DNA of 50,579 bases from Acetobacteraceae bacterium (GTDB lineage: Bacteria > Pseudomonadota > Alphaproteobacteria > Acetobacterales > Acetobacteraceae): contig JARLIM010000011.1 of NCBI GenBank assembly GCA_031291725.1, positions 1 through 50,579 on the forward strand, in the 5' to 3' direction. Positions within the stretch are counted from its first letter, which is position 1; each line of letters opens with the position of its first letter. The position numbers and the translations under genes are program-made. Positions 36,697 to 45,887 of this stretch are shown one piece after another. Below the pieces are notes generated by a model. It had not been told where the DNA came from. It ran no database searches and saw only the letters and a list, made by a program, of their open reading frames with translations.

Positions 36697-37640
36697 TGGA
36701 CTATCTCGCCGATCAGAGCCTGATGCTGCGTGCGGTGGCGATGGTGCTGCCGTTGTTGCTGGCGGCGGGCCTTGCGCTGTTGTTGCGCCGCGCGGAACGG
36801 CTGGATGTGACGACACGGCGATTGCAGGGTGTGATGCTGGGCCGGCGCGCCAATCAATCTGCTGCCAACGCGTTTCCGGCCCGTCTGCTGTTGGGCATCG
36901 CCGGATTTGGCCGCGCGATTGCGGGCAGCGGCGTGCTGTCCGGCAAGGCGTTGGACGGCATTCGCAAGCAATTGGCCGGTGCGGGTGTGCGCGGCAGCAA
37001 TGCGGTGGGGCTGTTTTTGGGCACCAAGATCATCCTGGCCGTGACATTTCCGGTGCTTCTCGCCGCCACGGTGGACGTGCATGTGTCTGGGCTGATGCAC
37101 AAAATGCTGATTGTCGCGGCTGCGGTGTTCGGTTTGCTGTTGCCCGAATTCATCCTGAAATCCATGCGCAAACGCTATCTGGCGGCACTGGAATCCGGCG
37201 TGCCGGACATGCTGGACATGTTGGTGATGTGCACCGAATCCGGCCTTAGCCTGGAGCCTGCCTTGACCCGTGTCTGCTCGGAAATCGCCTCGATTCATCC
37301 GGTGATGGCGCGAGAATTGGCGCTGACCACCGGTGAGCTGCACATCATGACCGAACCGCGTGCCGCCTTCACCAATCTGGGGGAGCGCAGCGGATTGCGC
37401 GGCCTGACCCGGTTGGCGAGCACGCTGACACAAACCCTGCAATACGGCACCCCACTCGCCCCGGCGCTGCGCAGTCTGACCACCGAAATGCGGCAAGACA
37501 TGCTGACCCGGTTTGAGGAACGCGCCGGACGCCTGCCATCGCTGCTGACGGTGGTGATGATCCTGTTCATTCTTCCCAGCCTGTTCATGATCGTCGGCGG
37601 ACCGGCGGTGTTGCAGGTGATGCAACAATTGAGGAACTGA
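36693..37640 (+). CDS. tadC: Tad inner-membrane platform protein TadC
   Basis: The 315-residue second T2SF protein has a typical ESGVPDMLDMLVMCTESGLS segment and a RSGLRGLTRLASTLTQTLQY-like core (SGLRGLTRLASTLTQTLQYG), with membrane helices at both ends. The ATGATG at 36693 is preceded by GGTGGAG; it overlaps the tadB stop by 4 bases. Confidence 0.92.
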   Translation: MMDYLADQSLMLRAVAMVLPLLLAAGLALLLRRAERLDVTTRRLQGVMLGRRANQSAANAFPARLLLGIAGFGRAIAGSGVLSGKALDGIRKQLAGAGVRGSNAVGLFLGTKIILAVTFPVLLAATVDVHVSGLMHKMLIVAAAVFGLLLPEFILKSMRKRYLAALESGVPDMLDMLVMCTESGLSLEPALTRVCSEIASIHPVMARELALTTGELHIMTEPRAAFTNLGERSGLRGLTRLASTLTQTLQYGTPLAPALRSLTTEMRQDMLTRFEERAGRLPSLLTVVMILFILPSLFMIVGGPAVLQVMQQLRN

Positions 37641-37642
37641 CC

Positions 37643-38362
37643 ATGCGCGCGATTTTTCTCGCCTGCGCCTTGACCGCCTTGGCAGGTTGCGCGGCTCAGC
37701 CGTCGCGGCCGGTGGCGAGCAATCATTCCGTCGATAAGGTTCTAGAAGCCGCCATGCAGGCCAACATGCCGGATGTGGCCTTGCGCATGGCCAGCGAGCA
37801 AGTGGACCGCAATCCGTCGGATGCCATCGCCTTGGTGCATCAGGCCGATGCCTATCGGGCCATGGGACGCGAGGCGGCGGCGGAGGCGGCGTATAAGCGG
37901 GCGCTGCTGATCAATCCCGACAATATGCATGCGCAGATCGGCATGGGCAGTGTGCTGCTGCATCGCGACCCGGCGGCGGCGGAGGCTGCTTTCCGCAGCG
38001 TTCTGACGCATCAGCCGCAAAATCCGCAGGCGCTGACCGGGCTTGGCATCGCGCAGGATCTGCGCGGCGAGCACCATGCCGCACAAGTGTCTTATCGGGC
38101 GGCGTTGAGTGCGCGGCCGGATCTGCAGGCGGCGCGGGTCGATCTCGGCTTGTCACTGGCTGTGTCGGGCCAGAGCAGTGAAGCGCTCGCCCTGCTGCAA
38201 CCGGCCGCCGGGGATCGGCCAATGACGCGACAGGAACGCGATGATCTGGCGGTGGCGCTGGCCGCTGCCGGCCGGAATGACGAGGCGCTGCGCATTTTAG
38301 GCGAGGAGATGTCCGATGAGGACGCCCACAGCACGCTTGCCGCCTATCGCCAATTGTTCTGA
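37643..38362 (+). CDS. tadD: TPR lipoprotein TadD
   Basis: The 239-residue product has a lipoprotein signal with lipobox LAGC (C16) and tetratricopeptide repeats from about 50 to 190: AYRAMGREAAAEAAYKRALL and GLGIAQDLRGEHHAAQVSYR show the TPR pattern. TadD-type lipoproteins help secretin assembly or stability. It begins 2 bases after the tadC stop and overlaps the next gene by 47 bases. Confidence 0.9.
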   Translation: MRAIFLACALTALAGCAAQPSRPVASNHSVDKVLEAAMQANMPDVALRMASEQVDRNPSDAIALVHQADAYRAMGREAAAEAAYKRALLINPDNMHAQIGMGSVLLHRDPAAAEAAFRSVLTHQPQNPQALTGLGIAQDLRGEHHAAQVSYRAALSARPDLQAARVDLGLSLAVSGQSSEALALLQPAAGDRPMTRQERDDLAVALAAAGRNDEALRILGEEMSDEDAHSTLAAYRQLF

Positions 38363-40295
38363 GCCGAACGCCCGGCGCAGTCTGGTCGGCGATCGGCGCG
38401 GTTCGGTGGCCGTGATGACCGCCGTTATGCTGCCGGTCCTGCTGGGATTTGTCGCACTGGCCGCCGAGGTTTCGACCTGGGAAAATCAGCGTCTGGCCTT
38501 GCAGCGCACAGCCGATTTGTCCGCCCTTGCCGCCGCCAAGCTGCTCTATGCGGGCAATACGGCGCAGAGTGCCGCAACCGCCGCCATCAATCTGGCCGAG
38601 ATCAATGGCATCCCCGCCGCCACGCGCAGTTGGAGCGGTGCCAGCAACACGTTGTCGAACAGCTATGTGACGGTGGCGCTGGTCAACGGGGTGCGCAGCG
38701 CCAGCGATCAGGCGTTCAAGGTGACGGTCTCGCAGCCGGTGACATCGTATCTGGCCCAATTGTTTATCTCCACCAGCGGCCTGACCGCCTCTGCCTCCGG
38801 TTGGGCGGAATTGGTGCAAACCACCACCGCCAACGTGCAGCCCTGTGTGGTCGGGCTGGCCAAGGAGAGTTCGCCCGGCACGGTGCTTGGGGTGAATATC
38901 AATGGCGGTTCGGCCTTCAACGCCGGCGGCTGCGTGGTGCGTGCCAATGCCGATATTCAGGTCAAGGGTGGCACGACGATGACCACCGCTGGCCTGTATA
39001 GCGGCGGCGATGTCTGGGTGGGGGGCGGCACCAAGGTGCAGGGCAGTTCGGGGGCTGCCACCAATGTCTACACCAACAACGACACCAATATCGGCTACGA
39101 TTTCGGCGGTGGCTCCGATGGTGGCTCGACCCTGACCGGCAACGCCTATGCGGCGGGCAATATCAATGTCAACGGCAGTTCCACCATCACCGCCATCGCC
39201 GAGGCGGGCGGCAGCATCACGCTCAACAGCGGCGATATTGGCGGCTCGATCGGCGGTGCTGCAACGGCGGTTGGCAATATCACAATGAACAGTGGCGCCA
39301 TCAAAGGCACCACGGCGGCAGGTGGCAACATCACGCTCAATGGCGGCACCGTCACCGGCCCGATCTCCGGCAGCGGCACGCTGACGCTCAATAACGGCGC
39401 GAGCATCAATGGCAATACCAGCGTGGGAGCGTTGACGGTCAATGTCGGATCGATCAGCGGCAATGTGAGCAGCACCGGGGCGACGGCGATTGCCAGCGGC
39501 TCGACGATCACCGGCAATGTCACCTCCGGCAGCATCGCGATCAGCAACGGTTATATCGTCGGCAATGCGAGCTCTGTCACCAAGGCGACCTATCCGGGCT
39601 GGGAGAGCAAGCCGATTTCCGGCACGCAGAGCCTGGGCAGTGCGCCGTCGGACCCATCGGCACCGTCATCGCCGGGCTCGCCGGGCGTGATTGCCGACCC
39701 TTATGCCACCAACAGCACGGTGCAGAATGCCCTGAGCACGGTCAGTTCCGGCAGCGGCGGTTCGGCGATCAATGTGGGGTGGAATGCCAATCCGGTGGTG
39801 TTAAGTCCGGGCACTTATTCCTCGATCTCCGTGTCCGACTACCAAAGTTTTTCCAACGGCGCGACTGTCACCTTCCAGCCGGGCACCTATTATGTGAACG
39901 GCCCGATCAGCCTGAGCGGAACAGCCATCGTGGGCAGTGGCGTCACCTTCGTCACCTCTGGCACGGTGAGCATCAGTGCGGCCTCCGTCACGCTCTCTGC
40001 CCCGCTGGCCAATGCGACGACTGGCATCGCGGGGATGTTGTTCGCCGGCAGCGGCGCCACATCGTTCGACATTGGCGGTGGTTCCAACGTGTCGCTGACC
40101 GGGGTGATGTATTTTCCGAGAGCGGCGATGACGATCAGTGGCGGTGTGAAGGCGGGCAGTTCGGGGTGTTTGGAACTGATCGCCAACACCGTCACCCTCA
40201 CCGGCGGCTCCACCTTCGGCAGCACCTGCACCAGCTATGGGGCGGCGACATTCTCCGCCGTGCCGCCGGTGACGATCGTGGCACTCGTGCAATGA
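38316..40295 (+). CDS. tadG: TadG-like pseudopilin-type protein with beta-helix-like repeats
   Basis: The 659-residue product has the TadG-like N-terminus: GDRRGSVAVMTAVMLPVLLG, a membrane helix to about 54 and WENQRLALQRTADLSALAAA. From about 279 to 420 there are imperfect Gly/Asn/Ser/Thr repeats built on GNITLNGG-like units, followed by a Pro/Ser spacer (about 443-458) and a second beta-rich region to the C-terminus. Classical TadG has a von Willebrand A domain instead. The repeats suggest a right-handed beta-helix, possibly an adhesive or scaffold tip. GAGGAG precedes the ATG at 38316, inside tadD. Confidence 0.85.
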   Translation: MRTPTARLPPIANCSEPNARRSLVGDRRGSVAVMTAVMLPVLLGFVALAAEVSTWENQRLALQRTADLSALAAAKLLYAGNTAQSAATAAINLAEINGIPAATRSWSGASNTLSNSYVTVALVNGVRSASDQAFKVTVSQPVTSYLAQLFISTSGLTASASGWAELVQTTTANVQPCVVGLAKESSPGTVLGVNINGGSAFNAGGCVVRANADIQVKGGTTMTTAGLYSGGDVWVGGGTKVQGSSGAATNVYTNNDTNIGYDFGGGSDGGSTLTGNAYAAGNINVNGSSTITAIAEAGGSITLNSGDIGGSIGGAATAVGNITMNSGAIKGTTAAGGNITLNGGTVTGPISGSGTLTLNNGASINGNTSVGALTVNVGSISGNVSSTGATAIASGSTITGNVTSGSIAISNGYIVGNASSVTKATYPGWESKPISGTQSLGSAPSDPSAPSSPGSPGVIADPYATNSTVQNALSTVSSGSGGSAINVGWNANPVVLSPGTYSSISVSDYQSFSNGATVTFQPGTYYVNGPISLSGTAIVGSGVTFVTSGTVSISAASVTLSAPLANATTGIAGMLFAGSGATSFDIGGGSNVSLTGVMYFPRAAMTISGGVKAGSSGCLELIANTVTLTGGSTFGSTCTSYGAATFSAVPPVTIVALVQ

Positions 40296-40744
40296 CCCGG
40301 CGTTTCGCACAGGACCGGCGCGGCGTTGCGGCGTTGGAATTCGCGATCATCGGCCCGGTGCTGATGCTGATGCTCGGCATGATGACCGATCTCAGCCTCG
40401 CCTTGGCCGTCAAGACCCGGCTGGCGCAGGCGGTGGATAATGGCGCGCAATATGCGTTCACGGTGGGGGCGACGGTGAGCGCCAGCGCGGTGCAGGCGGT
40501 GGTGCAGGCAAGCACCACGCTCACCGGCGTGTCGGTGGTCGTCACCGGCCCCGCCCTTTCCTGCACCAGTGGCAGCCCGGCGACATTGAGTGCCGATCCG
40601 ACGGGTGCTGTCTGCGCCGATGGCACCACGCCCGGCACCTACCTCACCCTGGTGGCCTCCACCACGTACGCGCCGCTGCTGCCGGGGATTTCCAACATGG
40701 TGGGCACCGTCGTGCAGCAAAGCGCGAATGTGAGGCTGCAATGA
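40292..40744 (+). CDS. TadE-like pseudopilin
   Basis: The 150-residue product has the TadE signature near the N-terminus: QDRRGVAALEFAIIGPVLML, i.e. basic leader, Gly processing site, hydrophobic helix with Glu at +5. The C-terminal domain has a cysteine pair (CTSGSPA ... VCADGT) likely disulphide-bonded in the periplasm. It is cleaved by CpaA by analogy with other Tad systems. It overlaps tadG and the next gene by 4 bases each. Confidence 0.88.
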   Translation: MTRRFAQDRRGVAALEFAIIGPVLMLMLGMMTDLSLALAVKTRLAQAVDNGAQYAFTVGATVSASAVQAVVQASTTLTGVSVVVTGPALSCTSGSPATLSADPTGAVCADGTTPGTYLTLVASTTYAPLLPGISNMVGTVVQQSANVRLQ

Positions 40745-41163
40745 TCCGCGGATGGATGCGCCGACTGAGAGATCATCGCAGCGGGGCGGCGGCGTTGGAA
40801 TTCGCGCTGGTGATGTTGGCGTTCCTGCCGCTGAGCCTGGGGATGATCGAAGTCGGCTTGCTGCTCTGGACGCATAACGCGCTGCAAACCACGGCGAATT
40901 TCACCGCGCGCTGTGTGGCGATCAGCTCCCCCGCCTGCACCAATGCCGCATCCTACGCCGTCTCGACGTCGCAGAACTGGCTGCAAACCGGCGCGCTGAC
41001 CAGTTCTGGCGTGGTGGTTCAAACGGGGGCGAGTTGTGCGGGTGGCTCGGGCAACATGGTCAAGGTGACGCTGAGCAGCACCAGCTTCAGCGCCATTCCC
41101 ATGTTGTCTGAATTATCCACCAACGCCCTCACCGCCAGCGCCTGCTATCCCGCCAGCCCCTGA
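40741..41163 (+). CDS. tadE: TadE-like pseudopilin
   Basis: The 140-residue second pseudopilin has DHRSGAAALEFALVMLAFLP as leader, cleavage site and helix, then a periplasmic domain with four cysteines (RCVAISSPACTN, SCAGGSG and a C-terminal ACYP). It is the last gene of the pilus locus and converges with the hydratase gene, 8 bases between stops. Which of the two pseudopilin genes corresponds to TadE and which to TadF elsewhere is not clear. Confidence 0.88.
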   Translation: MIRGWMRRLRDHRSGAAALEFALVMLAFLPLSLGMIEVGLLLWTHNALQTTANFTARCVAISSPACTNAASYAVSTSQNWLQTGALTSSGVVVQTGASCAGGSGNMVKVTLSSTSFSAIPMLSELSTNALTASACYPASP

Positions 41164-41171
41164 TCTGCAAT

Positions 41172-41954
41172 TCAGCCGGCCACCCGCGTGCGAATGGCCA
41201 GTTCGCGCCCCAGAAAATGCGCCGAGATCAGCGCCTGCGGAGCGGCGACGTTGAACGGCTTGGAGACCGTGCCGGTGGAAATCAGGCTGCCTTTGGGCAA
41301 CGCCATCCCACGCACGCGCGCAATGGCGACGAGATCGGCGAAGGAGGCGAGCGGGTCGGTGATGTCCTCCCCGGTCAGCGCGCGCGCCTTTTCCACGCCA
41401 TCGACACAGACAACGAGGCTGTCGGCGAGTGCCGGGATGCAGGCCGGATCGATCACGTCGCCCAGCACCACGGCCTGACAGGCCCCGTTATCGGCGGCAA
41501 AGCTGGCCCAGCCGACGGCGCGGCGGTCGATGAAGCGGGAGAGGACGAGTTCGAACGTCACCCGCGTCTCGGCCACCGCATCGTGCAGCGGAAACGGTGC
41601 GTCATCGGGCAGGATGTCGCGGCCGAGCACATAGGCGATTTCGAATTCCACCGTGATCGGTGCGGCATTGGGCAGTTCGACCGTCTCGCCAGGGCGATAG
41701 AGCGCGTTGGCCGGAATGCGGCCCGCCACCGCGCGACCCACCCCGAAATCGCGCTTCTGGGCGTAGCTGCCGATGCCGAGCTTCCAGCCGACCGAGGACA
41801 AACCCATTTGAGCGATCAGACTGTCCTGGATGTCGTAGCCCTGCGCCATGTTCGCCGGACGCACGGCTTCGGGAAGCTCTTTGAGCAGTGCGCCCGACCG
41901 CCACGCCTCAGCGAGGATGGCGGCGGCCTGGGTTGGATCGAACGCGGCGCTCAT
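41172..41954 (-). CDS. 2-keto-4-pentenoate hydratase-like protein (FAH superfamily)
   Basis: The 260-residue product of the MhpD/DmpE/XylJ type shows SSVGWKLGIGSYAQ, PITVEFEIAYVLGRDI with the metal-ligand Glu pair, and GVEKARALTGEDITDPLASF. Family members hydrate 2-hydroxypenta-2,4-dienoates or decarboxylate oxalocrotonate in meta-cleavage pathways. No ring-cleavage dioxygenase is in the window, so the substrate is open. The stop of the DHDPS-family gene lies 1 base upstream, so the two are co-transcribed. Confidence 0.85.
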   Translation of the reverse strand: MSAAFDPTQAAAILAEAWRSGALLKELPEAVRPANMAQGYDIQDSLIAQMGLSSVGWKLGIGSYAQKRDFGVGRAVAGRIPANALYRPGETVELPNAAPITVEFEIAYVLGRDILPDDAPFPLHDAVAETRVTFELVLSRFIDRRAVGWASFAADNGACQAVVLGDVIDPACIPALADSLVVCVDGVEKARALTGEDITDPLASFADLVAIARVRGMALPKGSLISTGTVSKPFNVAAPQALISAHFLGRELAIRTRVAG

Positions 41955-41955
41955 T

Positions 41956-42894
41956 TTATTCCCCCAGACCAGCGGCGCGCGGATCCTTCAGCGCCAAACG
42001 ACGCAGCAGGTAATTGACCTCGGCCTTGGCGGCGGCGGACATGCCGATGGCGGGCTTGCGCTGCGCGTCCGAGGCGATGATGCCGCGCTTGGCCATGACG
42101 AATTTGCGGATGGCCAAGCCCACGGCCGGCTGTTGCTCATAGCGCAGCAGCGGCAGATGCGCGTCGAACAGGTCATGGGCGGCATCGCGCTGGCCTTCGG
42201 CGGTCAGACGGACGACATCGACCAGCATGTCCGGGAAGGCGTAGCCGGTCATGGCACCGCTGGCACCGCGCTCGGTTTCGAAATCCAGGAACAGGCCACC
42301 ATTGCCGCACAGGATGGAAATCGGCCGCAGCGAGCCATCGGCCTGCCATGCGCGCAGGGTGGAGATTTTCTCCAGGCCCGGCCAATCCTCATGCTTGACC
42401 ATCACGCAGGACGGGTTCTCGGTGACGATGCGGCGGATGACGCCAGGAGTCATGACGACGCTGAAATTCAGCGGATAATCCTGGATCACCCACGGAATAT
42501 CGCTGCCGATGGCTTCGATGGCCTGACGGTAATAACCGGCGATCTGGTCATCGGTGCGCAGCGTGTTGGGCGGGGCGATCATCACGCCGGCTGCCCCGGC
42601 ACTCATCGAGGCATGGGCGAGGCTGCGCATGGCGGCGAAACCGGGGGCGGAGACGCCGACGATGACCGGCAGATCGCCCGCGCGCTTGATGAAGCGGGTG
42701 GCGATGGCTTCGGCCTCGGCCCCGTCCAGCTTCGGCGCTTCGCCCATCACGCCGAGCACCGTCATGCCGGTGCTGCCGACGCTGCGGTAGAAATCGGTCA
42801 TTTTGTCGATGGAGTCGAAATCGATGCGGCCATCGGCGTCGAACGGGGTGGGCGCAATCGGATAGACGCCCTTGGCGGTGTGATCGAGCGACAT
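41956..42894 (-). CDS. DHDPS/NAL-family aldolase or lyase
   Basis: The 312-residue TIM-barrel protein has GVMGE at 48-52, Tyr Y140 in IQDYPL and Schiff-base Lys K167 in VMVKHED. The N-terminal GVYPIAPTPFDADGRIDF and the substrate loop differ clearly from the DHDPS-family gene at 10975, so these are separate paralogues. GAGGAAA precedes the ATG at 42894. It probably cleaves or dehydrates a 2-oxo acid in the pathway controlled by the adjacent IclR regulator. Confidence 0.86.
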   Translation of the reverse strand: MSLDHTAKGVYPIAPTPFDADGRIDFDSIDKMTDFYRSVGSTGMTVLGVMGEAPKLDGAEAEAIATRFIKRAGDLPVIVGVSAPGFAAMRSLAHASMSAGAAGVMIAPPNTLRTDDQIAGYYRQAIEAIGSDIPWVIQDYPLNFSVVMTPGVIRRIVTENPSCVMVKHEDWPGLEKISTLRAWQADGSLRPISILCGNGGLFLDFETERGASGAMTGYAFPDMLVDVVRLTAEGQRDAAHDLFDAHLPLLRYEQQPAVGLAIRKFVMAKRGIIASDAQRKPAIGMSAAAKAEVNYLLRRLALKDPRAAGLGE

Positions 42895-43071
42895 CGGTTT
42901 CCTCACATCTCGGTTTCACGCGGCACGACGTGACGGGCTCGCCCCCGACGGTCATCGGCCTTCTGATGAAAAGATAGAGTCAATGTTTATCGCCCGATAC
43001 CCCGTGCCCCCATCGCACAGGGCGATGTTCGGACAAGGCTGCCCCGGCACGGACGCAGACGGAGCGATGCC

Positions 43072-43869
43072 TCAGCGCGGATAGCGCCCAGGCTGGGCGG
43101 TGCCGCCATGGCCGAGACGGCGGGAAATCTGCTCGCAGCATTCCTTCAGCAACGCCACCATGGCGGGGTCGGGCCGGGCGGGAAGGAATTGAATCGAGCC
43201 CACGATCGCCACCGCTGCCACGGCTGCGTCATCGCGATCGAACACCGGGCTGGCGACGGCATTGATGCCAAGCAGGGCTTCCTCCGGCGCGCTGGCATAG
43301 CCCAGCCGTTGGGTTGCGGCCAATGCGGCCTCCAGGGCGGTGACATCGACGATGGTGTGATCGGTCAGACGCTTCATCTCACGCGACAGCACACGCTCCT
43401 GAAACGGGCGGCGGGCGAAGGCGAGCAGAACCTTGCCCTGGGCCGAGGTGTGGAACGGCAATTCACTGCCCGGACGCACGCCGATCTCAATCGGTGACGT
43501 GCCCTGCTGCGCGCAGAGCACCAAAGCACCGCGCGGCGTGGGGGTGGAGAGCACGACGGTCTGCCCCACCCGATCCCGCAGATCGCGCATCGGGCGTTCG
43601 GCCAGTTGCACCAGATCGTTCTCGGGCGCGATGCGCGCCAAGACCCGGCTTTTCGGACCGACGGCATAGCGGGTGGTGATCGGGTTTTGGATCAGATAAC
43701 CGCGATCGGTCAGCGTGGTCAGATGGCGATGCACCGAGCCCTTGGTCATGCCCAGGCGGTCGGCAATCTGGGTGACACCCAATTCCTCGGCTGAAAAGGC
43801 GACGATTTCCAGCACGTCCAACGCATGCTGCACCGAACGCACCCCACCCTCATTGCCTGCTTCTGCCAT
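43072..43869 (-). CDS. IclR-family transcriptional regulator
   Basis: The 265-residue product has an N-terminal winged helix (about 10-70; LGVTQIADRLGMTKGSVHRH, then LTTLTDRGYL) and the IclR effector domain, including LPFHTSAQGKVLLAFA and GINAVASPVFD. Effectors of this family are usually small organic acids or aromatics. AGAAGG precedes the ATG at 43869. It lies between the two catabolic genes and the divergent transporter operon and is the obvious regulator of both. The 177 bases to the next gene (42895-43071) hold nothing recognised. Confidence 0.92.
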   Translation of the reverse strand: MAEAGNEGGVRSVQHALDVLEIVAFSAEELGVTQIADRLGMTKGSVHRHLTTLTDRGYLIQNPITTRYAVGPKSRVLARIAPENDLVQLAERPMRDLRDRVGQTVVLSTPTPRGALVLCAQQGTSPIEIGVRPGSELPFHTSAQGKVLLAFARRPFQERVLSREMKRLTDHTIVDVTALEAALAATQRLGYASAPEEALLGINAVASPVFDRDDAAVAAVAIVGSIQFLPARPDPAMVALLKECCEQISRRLGHGGTAQPGRYPR

Positions 43870-44032
43870 ACCAACCTTCTGTTCGCGATTGCGGAACACT
43901 AATTGATTTTATCGTATCGTCAACGCCAATTTTGATTGATTTATGCTTGCTTGACAGATGTTGCGCAGATCAATATCTGGAACAACATACCGCCATCGCG
44001 AACATGCGAGGCCGCCGGGAGGACCGCAGCAG
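43870..44032. promoter_or_regulatory. Divergent iclR/transporter promoter region
   Basis: On the plus strand TTGACA (43951-43956) and TATCTG (43974-43979) are 17 bases apart, a strong sigma-70-type promoter for the transporter operon. On the minus strand TTGACG (complement of 43918-43923) is a plausible -35 for iclR. TGTTC (43880-43884) and GAACA (43894-43898) form an inverted repeat with 9-base spacer just upstream of the iclR start, a candidate autoregulatory operator. GGGAGG near 44017 is the binding-protein ribosome site. Confidence 0.6.
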
Positions 44033-45169
44033 ATGAAAGCCGGATCGTTTTTTGCACTCGCCTTAGCCGCCTCCACCGCCTTTGCGGGCAGCGCGCGGGC
44101 AGAGGAGCCGTTCAAGATCGGCGTCTCCGTGGGGCTGACGGGCTATGCCGCGGCGGTGGATCGTTCATGGCGTGACGGGCTGGACGTGGCGGTCGATTAC
44201 GTCAACGCGCATGGCGGCGTGCTGGGCCGCAAGCTTGAGCTGGTGGTGGAGGACAACAAGTCTGAACCGCAGGAGGCGGTGACGGTCTATCGCAAGATGA
44301 TCAGTTCCGATCACGTCGGCATATTCATCAGCGGCTGCGTCTCGGCCGGCAATTTCGCCGCCGCGCCGTTTGTGGTGCGGGCGAAAATTCCGATGATGCT
44401 CTGCTCGATTCTGCCGCCGCAACCCGAGCAGGCTGCCTGGGCTTACAGCTTCCTCGCCCCGCCGCGTTTCGAGGTGGAGAAGCGGTATGAATATCTGAAA
44501 AACCACACCAAGATCCGCACCGTCGGTGTGCTGTACGATCCGTCGCCCTACGCCAATTTCCAGAAGACGCTGGCCGTCAACGCCGCGCCGGAATTCGGCA
44601 TCGCGGTGCCGGTGGTGGAGCAGTACAAGCAGGATGACGCCGATTTCAGCACGCAGATCTCCAAAATGGAATCCGCCGATGCGAAGGCGGTGATCAAGAT
44701 CGGGCTGGGCGGCTCCACGCTGACGACGGCCAAGAACATCAAGCAGCTCGGCTTGAACACGCTGCTGCTGGGCAGCGTGGACGATCTGGCGGTGCTCAAG
44801 CCCGCCGGTGACACGCTGGGCAGTCAGTTCCTGTTCGTTGCAACACCCTCGCAGGTTTACGACGCATTGCCGCAGGGCGCGCTGAAATCGGAGATCGGCC
44901 GCTTCCTGCCGCTGTGGAAAGCCAAGCAGGGCGAGCGCGATCCGGGTTGGGCGGGCAAGGCCTGGGATGCGGTGATGGTGACGGTGGAGGCGATCCAGGC
45001 GGCCAAGAGCTTCGACGGTGAGAAGATCCGCGCGGCCGTGGAAACATTGCCGCCGCATCAGGGCACTGGCGGCGTTTATAATTTCTCGCCGACCGTGCAC
45101 CAGGGCATCACCGTCAACCCGTTCTTGCTGGGCACGTTCGAGGGCGGCAAAGTTGTGGTGAAGGACTGA
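44033..45169 (+). CDS. Liv-type ABC transporter substrate-binding protein
   Basis: The 378-residue periplasmic protein has a signal peptide (about 1-24, cut after ARA) and the type I periplasmic fold: FKIGVSVGLTGYAAAVDRSW, VDYVNAHGGVLGRKLELVVE, then DDN-like VEDNKSEPQEAV. Similar proteins bind branched-chain amino acids, aromatic acids or amides, so the ligand is not certain. It is the first gene of the transporter operon. Confidence 0.92.
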   Translation: MKAGSFFALALAASTAFAGSARAEEPFKIGVSVGLTGYAAAVDRSWRDGLDVAVDYVNAHGGVLGRKLELVVEDNKSEPQEAVTVYRKMISSDHVGIFISGCVSAGNFAAAPFVVRAKIPMMLCSILPPQPEQAAWAYSFLAPPRFEVEKRYEYLKNHTKIRTVGVLYDPSPYANFQKTLAVNAAPEFGIAVPVVEQYKQDDADFSTQISKMESADAKAVIKIGLGGSTLTTAKNIKQLGLNTLLLGSVDDLAVLKPAGDTLGSQFLFVATPSQVYDALPQGALKSEIGRFLPLWKAKQGERDPGWAGKAWDAVMVTVEAIQAAKSFDGEKIRAAVETLPPHQGTGGVYNFSPTVHQGITVNPFLLGTFEGGKVVVKD

Positions 45170-45173
45170 GCCG

Positions 45174-45887
45174 GTGACAACCGCGCCCATTCTGGAGGTT
45201 CGTGGTCTGTCTGCGCGCTATGGTGAGGTGGTTGCCTTGCGCGATGCCGAGCTGACCATGCGCGAGGGCGAATTCGTTGCCGTGCTGGGGCCGAATGGGG
45301 CGGGCAAATCGACGCTGATGCGCTCGATCATCGGCCTGGCCAATGCCACCGGCACGGTGCGCTTTCGCGGCGCCGCCCTCAAACGCGATCCGGCGGCGGT
45401 GGCAGCCGCCGGTATCGCGCTGGTGCCGGAGGGGCGCGGGATTTTCGGGCCGATGAGTGTGGCCGAGAACCTGCAACTGGGTGCCTACATGATCGGCGGT
45501 CGCGGGCCGGATTACGAGCGCAGGCTGGCGCGGGTGCTGCATTTGTTTCCGCGTCTGAAGGAGCGGCTGGATCAGGTGGCGGGCTCGATGTCCGGCGGCG
45601 AGCAGCAAATGTTGGCGGTGGGCCGTGCGTTGATGGCCGATCCGAAGCTGATCCTGCTGGATGAACCCTCGCTCGGCCTTGCCCCCAAGGTGACGGCGGA
45701 AATTCTGGAAAGCCTGGCGCTGTTGAACCGCGAGGGGCTGTCTGTGCTGCTGGTGGAGCAGAAGGCACCGCTCGCGCTCAAGCTCGCCGGGCGGGCTTAT
45801 GTTGTGTCCAACGGGCGGATTTCCGCCGAAATCGACCCGAAAGAGATCACATCGCATGGCGACCTCGCCCGCTACTATTTTGCGTAA
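45174..45887 (+). CDS. livF: Liv-type ABC transporter ATP-binding protein (LivF-like)
   Basis: The 237-residue ATPase has Walker A GPNGAGKST, signature MSGGEQQMLAVGRALM, Walker B LILLDEPSLGLAP and the LivF-typical VLLVEQKAPLALKLAGRAYV. It starts with GTG at 45174, 4 bases after the binding-protein stop. Its 3' end overlaps livM by 32 bases. Confidence 0.93.
   Translation: MTTAPILEVRGLSARYGEVVALRDAELTMREGEFVAVLGPNGAGKSTLMRSIIGLANATGTVRFRGAALKRDPAAVAAAGIALVPEGRGIFGPMSVAENLQLGAYMIGGRGPDYERRLARVLHLFPRLKERLDQVAGSMSGGEQQMLAVGRALMADPKLILLDEPSLGLAPKVTAEILESLALLNREGLSVLLVEQKAPLALKLAGRAYVVSNGRISAEIDPKEITSHGDLARYYFA

Noticed and set aside
39779..40744. Longer upstream extension of the first TadE-like gene
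   Set aside because: The extension lies inside tadG in another frame; the pseudopilin leader and cleavage site fix the start at 40292.
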